From assembly GCA_963573385.1 (NCBI GenBank), contig CAUYLG010033113.1, positions 29,032 to 93,031 on the forward strand: a stretch of DNA of 64,000 nucleotides, read 5' to 3'. The first letter of the stretch is position 1, and each line of letters starts with the position of its first letter. Below the pieces are notes generated by a model. It did no database searches and had not been told where the DNA came from. It saw only the letters and a program-made list of their open reading frames with translations. Shown piece after piece: positions 50,876 to 64,000 of this stretch. Made by a program: the position numbers and the translations under genes. This stretch comes from Cacajao melanocephalus. Taxonomy: Eukaryota > Chordata > Mammalia > Primates > Pitheciidae.

Positions 50876-52280
50876 ATATGCTAAACAAACACTCAAACTG
50901 GGTAAAAAACAAAACGAAACAAAACAAAAACCAAATCTGTCATTTATAAGAGGTAAACTTAAAAAATAAAACTCTAGAGATATTTTAAAAAAATGAATGA
51001 CTTTTAAAGACCAGTATTAAGTTATTAAAGGAAGCCCTTACTCTCTTCTAAACAGAAAATGGCTCCATCTCGCAGAGACTAGCTCTTTCCTCTACTGCCT
51101 CTTTTAGGGTCCCATGTTTCCTCTGAAAACAGATCAGGTCCAATTATGAAGTGATCGAAAGCTGCCTTCAAGTTTCAAAAAATTCTTTGCTTTCTGAGCT
51201 TTCTTTGTGCCCTGGTCTATGAGAAAATTTTTGGAAAACTTAATGAGAATTTATGTTGGAATACGTGAATCATAGTGAAGAAGTAGGTATTATTAAAATA
51301 TCTTAGAAAAGAAAAGCAAGCCAAGTACACTTATTTCATAAGTAAATTTCCAGTGATTTTATTCCTGTCACCATTTATGAGATCATGATTTATTCATTAG
51401 AAAAACCTTAAAAAGAGTAATTTATTACGTTTAGGCTAAAATGCTTACATTTTTAAAAGTTATTCCTCCTTTCTCAATTTTGCATTACTTGTTGAAGGTG
51501 AGGAAGTACAATATTTAAAAGAAACATTATTAATTAAATGGCATTTGGTGTTGATGACTGTAGTAAGCATTTTATGATTAACACTTAATATTGGAACTGC
51601 TTTTTAACCAGTTTGTTTTGAAAGACTGATGTCCTAATGTTCCTTAGTATGGGTAAAACAGATTTAATTTGTTTTCTTAATTTTAAGTTTCTGGTTGTAC
51701 TGAAAATCTCTGAATTATTTCTTGCTTTTAAGAACTGTTTGAGAAAAGATTAACTAGAATTTTGAAAAAGATTTAGTAAATCAAAACTATTAATAATGAG
51801 AATAATTTATTTCTGTGTCTCTCAGTGCCTTATACATATGCATAAATTAATTGATTAACAAGACTCTGATTAACAACTTTTTATTTATCCAGTTTTTGGT
51901 GGTTTCTAATAATTGTTTAGGAAGTTGGAATTAAATTGGCTTACATTATAAAAGGGCCAGACTTGGAATAAGTGTAAATGCCATCTAACAGCCCCCTCCC
52001 TAGCTTCTCATTAAATTATTCATAGGTGTGGGAGAAGGGGCTATAACAACATTACACAGTAAGACCAGTGTGTATCCCAATTTCAACTTCTGAGAAGAAA
52101 GAAGTGGCAATGAAGATAAAACTGATAGATTTGTATCAGGGTGGTAATTACCAGGTAGACATGTTGTGAATGTTTTCATGAAACAAGGTAGGAGGCATCA
52201 TTTGTTACTTTCCTGATTATCTTCCCTTTGTCTAACAGAGATAGGGTTTATGTCATCTCAAAAATATAGGCAGCTGTCTT
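50876..52280. other. Unassigned AT-rich sequence
   Basis: No family recognised. Confidence 0.45.
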
Positions 52281-52323
52281 TCTGTTTTGTTTTGTTTTTT
52301 AAATATTTTACATTCTGTTTCCA

Positions 52324-52636
<313 letters not shown>

Positions 52637-52800
52637 TCTGTTTTGTTTTGTTTTTATTCTTTTGCCCAGATATTTTGTAATGAATAGATCAGAATATTAT
52701 TCCTATATGTCTAGTTCCTTAATCCTGCTTTCCCTCATCTACCCACAAACCAGGAGGAATATTAAAGAGAAAGTACTGGGTAGGAAATGACCGGAGTTGA

Positions 52801-53364
52801 GTTGAGAATATATATATATATTCTCAACATATACACACACACACATATAATACATATATAAACATATATAGACACATATATATATATGTGAGAGGAAGAG
52901 GATATATATATACACACACACATATATACACACATATGTTTATGTTTAGGCTAAAATGCACAGTTAGTATATATATATATATAAATATATATCTATATAT
53001 TTATATTAACGGTGCAGTAGGCTGGATAGAAACAAAAGTTATTTACCTTAGCAATGCATCTTAGTACTATGATTGTTAATAAACTAAATTTATTATATAG
53101 TTAATAAACTAAATTTATATATACATATATATGTATATATATATGTATATATACACACATATATATGTATATATATACACATAATATATGTATATATATA
53201 CACACATACACACACATATATATATACACACATATGTTTATGTTTAGGCTAAAATGTACAGTTAGTATATATATACTAATGGTGCAGTAGGCTGGATAGA
53301 AATAAAAGTTATCTACTTTAGCAATGCATCTTAGTACTATCATTGTTAATAAACCAAGTTTATT
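52801..53364. repeat. Palindromic TA/CA-rich region with a duplicated unique segment
   Basis: A perfect 28-bp palindrome with arm 'gttgagaatatata' sits at 52801-52828. Long TA/CA tracts fill 52829-52935 and 53115-53230. A segment beginning 'cacatatgtttatgtttagg' and containing 'ggtgcagtaggctggataga' and 'gcaatgcatcttagtactat' occurs twice (about 52931-53092 and 53228-53364), roughly 295 bases apart. Confidence 0.9.
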
Positions 53365-53701
53365 TAGGACATCGGAAAATTAGGTAGCATGTAGAAAAAA
53401 ACATTGGATCTGTTTTCAGTGAGTACATATAATGAGCTGTAAATGAATGTGTTAGAAGTCAGTATTTGAATATGTAGTTGGGTGTGTCAACCTGAAATTT
53501 CCTATAATAAATCCAGTCAGTGAGACAAAGAACAAAACTCTGATCTTGTCTGTAGGATAAAATCATGAAAAAAACTCATGAGGGAAATGTCTTCAAAATG
53601 ATTTAAGAATTAGTGTCGTTCAGACAAAAATATGACTAGCTTTTCTTGCAATGTGGCAAAGACGATTACAAAATTAATTCTGAAAAATAAATGCCATAGT
53701 C
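53365..53701. other. Unassigned sequence
   Basis: Nothing recognised. Confidence 0.4.
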
Positions 53702-53865
53702 CAGTGGTTCTCAAACTGTGATTCCCAAGAACAGCATAATCAGCCTCACTTGGAACTTCTTAGAAATATAAGTTCTCAGTCCTTACATCTGACTTTCTGA
53801 ATCAATAATCTTGGGTCGAAGCCTAGTATTCATAAGATTAACAAGTCCTTCAGGGATTCTGATAT
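53702..53865 (+). mobile_element. hAT-Charlie MITE (MER5/MER20/MER58-like)
   Basis: 'cagtggttctcaaactgtga' followed by 'cagcctcacttggaacttct', 'tagaaatataagttctcag' and, at the other side, 'aacaagtccttcagggattc' follows the consensus of these non-autonomous hAT elements. It has no coding capacity. The terminal inverted repeat on the right has decayed. Confidence 0.8.
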
Positions 53866-54089
53866 ATATTCGATTTGTTCCAATACATATTCAGTATAAT
53901 TTAGATCATCTAATATATTAGGAGTCAAGAAGTATGTCAGAGGGAATGTACCTCAGTATATAGACACATATGTGTCTGTATGGGTGTGTGTTCAGCCATC
54001 CTAACAAAGGCAACATGTAAATGGTCCTGGAATAGAAAGACAGTCATAAAAAGGGAGAGAAAGTCCAGGAAAAGACTCAAGAACATAGG

Positions 54090-54355
54090 TAAAATGAAGT
54101 TGAACTCCAACATAACACCATATACAAAAACTAACTCAAAATGGATCAAAGTCTAAACTTAAGTCCTAAAACTATAAAACTCTTAGGCAGAAATGTAAAA
54201 AGAAAGTTTTATGACATTGGATTTGGCAATGATTTTTTGTATATAACAACAAAAGCACAGATGAAAATTATAAAAAATAGATAAACTAGACTACATCCAA
54301 ATTAAAAACTTTGCATCAAAGCACAAAATCAAAAGAGTAAAACCACATGATGCAG
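54090..54355 (+). mobile_element. L1 (L1MA/MB-like) ORF2 3' part, left of an LTR insertion
   Basis: 'caccatatacaaaaactaac' with 'tcaaaatggatcaaagtcta' and 'aaaactttgcatcaaagcac' is sense L1 ORF2. It continues at 54716 beyond the MST/THE1 LTR. Confidence 0.92.
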
Positions 54356-54715
54356 TGATATGGTTTTGCTGTGTCCTCACCCAAAATCTCATCTTAAATT
54401 GTAATCCCCACGTGTTGGGGGAGGACCTTGTGGGAGGTGATTAAGTCATGGGGGCAGTTCCCCCATGCTGTTCTTGTGATAGTGAGTGAGTTCTCACCAG
54501 ATCTGATAGTTTAAAAAAGGGCTTTTCCCCCACCTCACTCTGCACTTCTCTCCTGCCACCATGTTTGGACATGTTTGCTTTCCCTTTCACCATGATTATA
54601 ATCTTCCAGAGACCTCCCGAGCCATGCAGAACTGTGAATCAATTAAACTTCTTTCCTTTATAAATTACCCTGTCTTGGGCAGTTATTTATAGCTGCATGT
54701 GAAGGGATTAATGCA
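54356..54715 (+). mobile_element. MST/THE1-type MaLR LTR inserted in L1
   Basis: Starts 'tgatatggttttgctgtgtc' and ends 'gaagggattaatgca'. Internal 'ccccacgtgttgggggagga', 'gttcttgtgatagtgagtga' and 'aattaaacttctttccttta' are diagnostic. Near full length at 360 bp. L1 sequence of the same element lies on both sides. A convincing 5-bp target duplication is not visible. Confidence 0.94.
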
Positions 54716-55675
54716 CACACAATGGGAGAAAATAGTTGTAATCATAGGTATAATCAATGATTGTTATCCAGAATATATAAACAACTCCTCTCATTAAAGA
54801 GCAAAAAGAAAAGAAAATGATTAAAAATGAGCAAATAACTTAAATATATATTTTTCCAAATTAGATTACAAGTTACCAATAAGCACATGAAAAGATGCTT
54901 AACATCACTAATCATTAAGGAGATGCAAATCAAAACCACAATGAGATACTACCTTACATCCATTAGAATGACTACTAACAAAAATCAACAGAATATAACA
55001 TGTGTTGATGATGATATAAAAATATTGGAACTCTCAAGCACTGTTGGTGAGAATATAAAATGGTACAGATCCTATGAAAAACAATATGACAGTTCTCAAA
55101 AAACTAAAAGTAGAATTATATGTTCTAGCAATTTCCTCTTCCAGGTATATACTCAGAAGCATTACAATCAGGGACTCAAAGAAGACATTTGTATGCCCAT
55201 GTTCACAACATTATAAAAGAAAAGGTGAAAGCAACCCAAGTTTTATTGATGGACAAATAAATAAACAAAATGTGGTACATATCTACAATGGATTATTATT
55301 CAGCCTTAAAAATAAAGGAAATTCTGACACATGATACAACATGGATGGACTTGAGAACAGCAGACTAAGTGAAGCCAGTCACAAAAGGACAAATAGTGTA
55401 CAATTCTGCATATGTGAAGCTCCTTCCTAAAGCAGTAAAATTCATAGAGATAGAAAGTAGAAGGGTGGTTGCCAAGGCCAGAGAAGAGGAGTAATGGGGA
55501 ATTATTTTTTCATAAGTTTAGGGTTTCAGCTTTATAAAGTGAAATGCTCTGTGAATGGATGGTGGAGACGGTAGCACAACAATGTGAATGTACCTAAGCC
55601 TCTGAACCGTACACTTAAAAATGATTACAATGGTAAAATTTATGTTATGTTTTATCACTTTAAAAATAATATAGA
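54716..55675 (+). mobile_element. L1 3' end, right of the LTR insertion
   Basis: 'gttatccagaatatataaac', 'atcaaaaccacaatgagata', 'ctacaatggattattattca' with 'gccttaaaaataaagga', then 3' UTR-type 'aagtagaagggtggttgcca' and 'gtacacttaaaaatgattac' near 55609. The remaining open frame near 54887-55216 (109 codons) is a decayed piece of ORF2. Confidence 0.93.
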
Positions 55676-57094
55676 AAAATAGTATTCAATATTTGTGGCA
55701 ATATAAATAAGTAAAGATTATTTCCACATGGCATTGAAAAACTTGACTTCCCATTTGTGAAAATGAAGTTACATCTGTAATTCAAACAAATCCCCACATT
55801 AAATTCTAGATAAAGAGTTAATTAAAAAAAAAACTATAAAAATCTTAGCAGAAAATCTTGAGTGGGTTATTGAAAGCCTAACAATGGCATAAACTAAAAA
55901 AGAAAAAAGAATGAATCGTGAGTGAGCAAATAACATTTGTTTTAATTTATGAGAAAAGAAATGCCCCCCTACAGAAGTCTGAGTATCTTGATATGACTTT
56001 CCTCAACATGTTGAGACACCAGCCCTTGATCTGCAATGACTCTCCAAAGGGCCAGAGCCCCAGTTCCAAGGAAAACCTCCTCTAAGTTTCTTGGATCTGA
56101 TCATTCAATCTCAGTCCTACCAGTGGAAGCAACGTCCTGCAATTACTATCTCTGCTAATTCAGTATCTCCTTCACCTATGTTTTTCAATGTTTAAATATC
56201 TGTTTTATTAATTCCCTATATGAAGTTCTCTGTTAAAATACTCAGTGGGGTTTGTTTTTCTGATGGATACAAATTTTGAATACTTTAAAAAATATGTATA
56301 AGGCACTTCATAATAATTTTATATTATCAATTAAATAAAAAAGATTATGTACATTAAATCTCAAAACTGTATGAGGGGAACAGATAAAGGTTTGTTAAGC
56401 AAGAAAAGTCCTTCTGTAGTTTCCATCTTATATGCACCAGGGCTTGGAACATATTCTGCATATTGCTTGGGTTAATAAGCATGCATTGTTCAGATATCTT
56501 ATAAACCTGGGATCAACAAAAAGACAAGAAAGCAAGAGTTCCACAAAGCAAGCATTTTCTCCAGAGAAAAACATGCTAGGGCCAGGGTTTTCTATGGGAT
56601 ATGCATTATGAGCTTGCAATCCAGGGCAGATCTCCACATCAATGTTTCTCTTCCTTTTTAAGGGCCATCATGAAAACAGCTGAGTCAATGGGGGAAACAC
56701 AGATTACTGGAATGTCAGGCAGACATGTCTAGAAACTGTTCTACAAAAATTGGTCAGGCAGACATGTCTAGAAACTGGTCTATAAAAATTGTCTGAAAAA
56801 GCCTGCTTTGAAGCACCTTGAGACTTTGGAACTCTTGGAAATTTGTCCACTCTCCTACCAGGGGAAGGAATACCCATGAGAAATTGGATTCAGATACAGT
56901 GCCTCTTACGGGGAAATTAGGGAGTCTAAACTGCCCTTTTGTCCAGGCAACCCAGATGAATGTATTTGTTGCTCTATAGCCCTTTACTCTGATCTACATT
57001 TGTTTTCATCTTTTTTAAAAAAAAACAAATATAATCATTTAACTTTTTAACATACTGTATAATTTATGCTTATTATGTCTACTGTTTTCTGACT
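55676..57094. other. Unassigned; possible LTR around 55960-56280
   Basis: 'taattccctatatgaagttc' with 'tctgttaaaatactcagtgg' and a further 'gtttttctgatggatac' near 56210-56265 resembles an ERVL/MaLR LTR 3' end, but the rest is not diagnostic. A 39-bp tandem repeat is listed separately. Confidence 0.35.
56714..56791. repeat. 39-bp tandem repeat, two copies
   Basis: 'gtcaggcagacatgtctaga' begins both copies (56714 and 56753). They differ at two positions by my reading. Confidence 0.95.
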
Positions 57095-57225
57095 TCTGCA
57101 CCAGAATGTAAAGTACATGAGGGAAGAGCTTTTGGGTGGTCCACTGTTAATATCCAAGTGTCTAGATTTTGCCTGCATCCTAGCAGATATTTGATAAATA
57201 CTTATTGAATGAGCAAATAAGTGAA
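57095..57225 (+). mobile_element. L2 LINE 3' end
   Basis: 'accagaatgtaaagtacatg' with 'agggaagagcttttgggtg' and 'tttgataaatacttattgaa' follows the L2 terminal consensus. Confidence 0.8.
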
Positions 57226-58868
<1,643 letters not shown>

Positions 58869-58869
58869 T

Positions 58870-60148
58870 CACTTAGGCACTACAAAAGAGAATAAACTAA
58901 TTTCATTATTTGACTTACCTACTTTATCATACTTGTATTTTATATGGAATTTATTAAAATAGTTTTTACATATGTCTTTTCTATTATTTGGCCACAATAT
59001 CTTAACTTAGGAAATGTCAAGGTTAAGTCCCTCACCTAGATATAGAAATAGAATGACAAATTATGACAGCAGGAATTGTGTATAATATGCCCTTCTACTC
59101 AATCATGTGGAGCATGTCACTTCTTGTCCAACTTATCATAAGAGCCATTGAATGTATTTGACAGGACATATATTTGGCTGCTGGAATGATGGACGTATCC
59201 GAATGTGTAGACCTGGCTTGATGGCAGAAGATTATGAATGTGTAGCATCGAGGGCAGGTTCCCAGCAGTGAAAACAAAATTTCTACCTGACGCTGCACCA
59301 ATGTTCTGGGATATTTGCCCTATTATGATGGCTGACAGTTTGCATGTGTTTCAACTCTGGCAATCAGTCAATCTGCTCTTGATGGGTAATTGCCAGCAGG
59401 AACCTAATTTTTCCACATCCATTGTCACACATGTCTCTAATATTCTTATTCACTGTTAACTAGATTGACGATGTTGTTTCAGACAAGAGTAGAAAAAAAG
59501 GTTTGAGCTTTCTTCCTAAGGATACCACAGTCTGGCTAAATTATTTGAGTAAAAAGCCAACAAATCTTAAAATAAGTGATAATGTCTGTTGTCTTATTCA
59601 TGCATTAGTCAGTATAAAATTGCTAATAACATATTATGTTGTTGTACATGAAGTAAGTCATTTTAGCTTGTGAAACAGAGAGTCATGAATATATTTTGAA
59701 AATAGTATTTTATAACCACTTGATGCAGATATATTTTTTCTTTGAATTTAAATACATTTTAAACTAAAATTAATATTTTTCTAATTAAAAAATACATTTC
59801 ATTTAAGAAAGTAGAAAGATGAGAATTGATATACACATTACTGATAATTCTATCACAAGATAATTTTAGACATATGTCTAATTTTAGACATATGTGTTTT
59901 CAGATACACATACACACAGATATATTTCTTTTTTCTACATCTCTGGGAATTAGTTTATAACAAAATAAATGGAATAATTTGCAAATTATTACTCTAATAA
60001 ATTTTTAATATTCACTTCAATTTTGGTTTGTTGCATATTTGAGCTTTTGTAATTTTTAGCTTTTATAAACATACTTTAATGTATAACCTTAAGATTACAT
60101 TTATAAAGACTTCCTTTATCATTTTCTTATGATAAACAACACAAAAGA
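58870..60148. other. Unassigned sequence
   Basis: 59080-59460 is less AT-rich and may be unique sequence. Open frames near 70 codons on both strands have no recognised domain. The rest is AT-rich. Confidence 0.45.
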
Positions 60149-60159
60149 ATTGATGGGAT

Positions 60160-60470
<311 letters not shown>

Positions 60471-60481
60471 ATTGCTGGGAT

Positions 60482-60764
60482 GAAAATATACAATTATGTA
60501 GTTTCTCAGAGTTTAAACTAGCAGCAGAGTGTAACAATTTCCACTTTCTTACACCCAAGAATATTTTTTGCTAATTTAATAAATTAAGAAAAAACAAGAT
60601 TATCTTTACTGTTTTCATTAGAATGATTTGATTACTGAGGAATAACACATGATCATGGGGTATTTTTATTTATTTTGTATTTGTGTGTAAATGTATACAT
60701 TAACTTTTTGTTTATAAAACTTGGGCCACTTTTCTCATGATTTTCTATGTTATTTATTTTTTAA
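60482..60764. other. Unassigned AT-rich sequence
   Basis: Nothing recognised. Confidence 0.4.
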
Positions 60765-61140
60765 ACTTTTTATTTTGAGAAAACTATAGATTCCTGGGAT
60801 GTTGCAGAAATAGGTCAAAGTTCCCATATGATCTTTACCTAGTTTTCCACAATATTTACACCTTCCATATATATGAAACAATATCAAAATCAGGAAGCTG
60901 GTATACTATGAGTATAGTTCCCCATCATTTTTATTATGTTTTATAACCACAGTATATTCAGGATACAGAACTGAAATTTCACTTGTGCTAACCCTTTATA
61001 GTCATACCCACCCTTCTCTCCTCACCCTCCCTAACTACTGGACACCATTTATCTCTTATCCATCTGTTTAATTTTGCCATTTCAATAATGTTACATAAAT
61101 AGCATAATCAATTTATCTTTTTAGAAATCTTTGTATATGA
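60765..61140 (-). mobile_element. L1ME-type 3' UTR
   Basis: 'tttgagaaaactatagattc' with 'gttcccatatgatctttacc', 'tcacttgtgctaacccttta' and 'attttgccatttcaataatg' in this order matches the reverse complement of an L1ME 3' UTR. Confidence 0.8.
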
Positions 61141-61163
61141 GAGATACTACACATTTGGAATTA

Positions 61164-62329
<1,166 letters not shown>

Positions 62330-62664
62330 TATATTAGTTCATTTTCACACTGCTGATAAAGACATACCCAAGACTGGGCAATTTACAAAAGAAAGAGGTT
62401 TAATCAACTTACAGTTCCGTGTGGCTGGGGAGGTTTCACAATCATGGTGGAAGGTGAAAGGCATATCTCACATGGTGGCAGGCAAGAGAAGAGACCCTGC
62501 ACAGTGAAACCCCCTTCCCATAAACATCAGATCTTGTGAGACTTACCAGGAGAACAGCATAGGAAAGAACTGCCCCATGATTCAATTACCTCCTACTGGG
62601 CCCCTCCCACAACACGTGGGAATTCGAGATGAGATGTGGAAAGGGACACAGCCAAACCATATCA
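62330..62664 (-). mobile_element. MST/THE1-type MaLR LTR inserted in L1
   Basis: Starts 'tattagttcattttcacact' and ends 'acagccaaaccatatca', the reverse complement of an MST/THE1 LTR. Internal 'gactgggcaatttacaaaag' and 'cacaacacgtgggaattcga' are diagnostic. The flanks 'atgct' and 'atgcc' may be a worn 5-bp target duplication. Confidence 0.94.
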
Positions 62665-63205
62665 TGCCGAATATTAGACTTTTGTCAGGTGCATAGCTTG
62701 CAAAAATGTTCTCCCATTCTGTTGGTTGTCTGTTTACTGTGGTGATAGTTTCTTTTGCCGTGCAGAAACTTTAGTTTAATTGGATTATATTTGTCAATTT
62801 TGGTTTTGATTGCAATTGCTTTTAGTATCTTTGTCATGAAATCTTTGCCTATTTCTATGTTCAGAATGGTACTTCCTAGATTGTCTTCCGGGTTTTTACA
62901 GTTTTGGGATTTACTTTAATTCATCTTGAGTTTTTTGTACATGGTGTAAAGGTTTCAATCTTTTGCATATGGCTAGACAGCTATCCCAGCACCATTTATG
63001 AGTTTTTCCAAACCATTGCTTGTTTTTGTCAGCTTTGTCAAAGATTATATAGCTGTAGGTGTGTGGCCTTATTTCTGAACTTTCTATTTTGTTCCATTGG
63101 CATATGTGTCTGTTTTCGTACCAGTACCATGCTGTTTTGGTTATTGTAGTCCTGTAGTCTAATTTTAAGTGGAGTAGTTTGATGCCTTCAGCTTTGGTCT
63201 GTTTG
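62665..63205 (-). mobile_element. Primate L1, right part (ORF2 toward RT)
   Basis: 'tattagacttttgtcaggtg' with 'tgttggttgtctgtttactg', 'tttcaatcttttgcatatgg' and 'ccagtaccatgctgttttgg' is reverse-complement ORF2. It ends near 'gatgccttcagctttggtct', where the L1 is 5'-truncated. Confidence 0.94.
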
Positions 63206-63666
63206 TTGAAAAATATTTTGGAAGACCACTTGACTTTTAATTTTGAGATATTTATTTCATAGAGGTTTATATTTTATTTATTAAAAACACTATTTTTTGG
63301 TTTCTGCCTTTAGCATTTTCCATATACTCTTTAATAGTCTTATGCACTTAATGTGCATATTTTTACATTTGTTAAGGTATTTAAAATTTCACATTTTAAA
63401 CTTTTCACTTTGGTTTTATTTTGCTACATGTTAGAAATAGAAGCTTAATTTTGTTGTAGTAATTACTAGTTACAAACTACTATCATCTTCCCAATGTAAG
63501 TAGGTATGAGGAACTGCGTAAAGGAAAGCCGAGTCCACAAGGGGTGTTGAATTTCCCAGCGACATGCCCCGCATGCCTTCATGCAGATCCTCATCCTCAT
63601 CTTTGTTTAACTCCCCCTATCCCAGGTAAAATCCCAGGTGTGCTCCTTTGTTTAAAAAGCCCGTGA
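63206..63666. other. Unassigned sequence
   Basis: AT-rich up to about 63480, then clearly less AT-rich with CpG-containing stretches up to the Alu. No family or exon recognised. Confidence 0.4.
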
Positions 63667-63884
63667 AGGCGGATCACGAGGTCAGGAGTTGGATAGCAGC
63701 TTGACCAACATGGTGAAATGCTGACTTTACCAAAAATAGAAAAATTAGCTGGGGTGTGGGGCACTTGTAATCCCAGCTACTTAGGAGTCTGAGGCAGGAG
63801 AATCGCTTGAAACTGGGAGGCAGAAGTTGCAGTGAGCCGAGATCATGCCACTGCACTCCAGTCTGGGAGACAGAGTGAGACTCC

Positions 63885-63923
<39 letters not shown>
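63667..63923 (+). mobile_element. 5'-truncated Alu with A38 tail
   Basis: Begins at 'ggcggatcacgaggtcagga', so the first 45-50 bases are missing. The right arm is complete ('gatcatgccactgcactcca') up to a 38-base A run at 63886-63923. No target duplication can be tested because the right flank is abnormal. Confidence 0.93.
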
Positions 63924-63925
<2 letters not shown>

Positions 63926-64000
63926 CGGGGAAAACCGCGGGGAAGAAGGGCCCCGGGGGGGGGCCCCACACCCCAACAACCAACCGCGGCCAACAACAGC
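63924..64000. other. GC-rich low-quality-looking end
   Basis: After the A38 run the last 77 bases are dominated by G and C runs ('cccggggaaaaccgcgggga', G9 near 63955, 'ccccacaccccaacaaccaa'), unlike any other part of the window and unlike known repeats. It looks like failing base calls past a homopolymer at a contig end. Confidence 0.7.

Noticed and set aside
54887..55334. Frames of 86-109 codons on the plus strand
   Set aside because: Fragments of a decayed L1 ORF2, not an intact protein.
63674..63996. Minus-strand frames of 71-101 codons with a long poly-F run
   Set aside because: They cross an Alu, its A38 tail and the suspect GC-rich end; purely incidental.

Overview
The window is AT-rich primate nuclear DNA with no recognisable complete gene. 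The AluJ, AluS and AluY copies, L1 copies of several ages, MaLR LTRs (MLT1, MST/THE1), MIR, L2 and hAT-Charlie fragments together point to a catarrhine primate, most likely human. It reads as intergenic sequence or the inside of a large intron. Family assignments come from remembered consensus features, not from a database search, so subfamily names are approximate.

Layout. 1-9 kb: an old L1 on the minus strand, a block of unknown identity next to it, an ERV-like LTR with a 45-bp internal repeat, an MLT1 LTR, and MIR and L2 pieces. 9-20 kb: a second minus-strand L1 (about 13.1-15.2 kb) followed by a block related to the one beside the first L1, an old Alu, MIRs, and an L2 3' end. 20-29.5 kb: L1M pieces in both orientations, an AluY with a perfect 13-bp target-site duplication, a 522-bp minus-strand open frame of unknown origin, and an L2 split by an MLT1C-like LTR. 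29.5-37 kb: mostly unassigned sequence with two ERVL-type LTRs and one candidate coding exon on the minus strand (35009-35157), the only gene-like signal I would follow up. 37-44 kb: an internally deleted Alu, a U6 snRNA-like remnant abutting a minus-strand L1, and L2, MIR and MLT1 copies. 44-48.7 kb: a long stretch with no repeat I can name. 48.7-55.7 kb: a head-to-head truncated Alu/L1 composite, an old L1 with a younger Alu inserted in it, an AluJ between long direct repeats, a palindromic (TA)n/(CA)n region with a local duplication, an hAT element, and a plus-strand L1 interrupted by an MST/THE1 LTR. 55.7-64 kb: an L2 end, two AluS copies with target duplications, an L1ME 3' UTR, an L1 interrupted by both a tail-less Alu and an MST/THE1 LTR, and a 5'-truncated Alu whose poly-A tract runs into 77 very GC-rich bases that look like low-quality sequence at a contig end.

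The history is of repeated insertion rather than genes acting together: L2 and MIR oldest, then L1M and MLT1, then MST/THE1 and AluJ/S, then AluY. I found no operon, CRISPR array, tRNA, rRNA or other organised gene system. Most findings are insertion and rearrangement structures, plus one candidate exon and one unexplained open frame.
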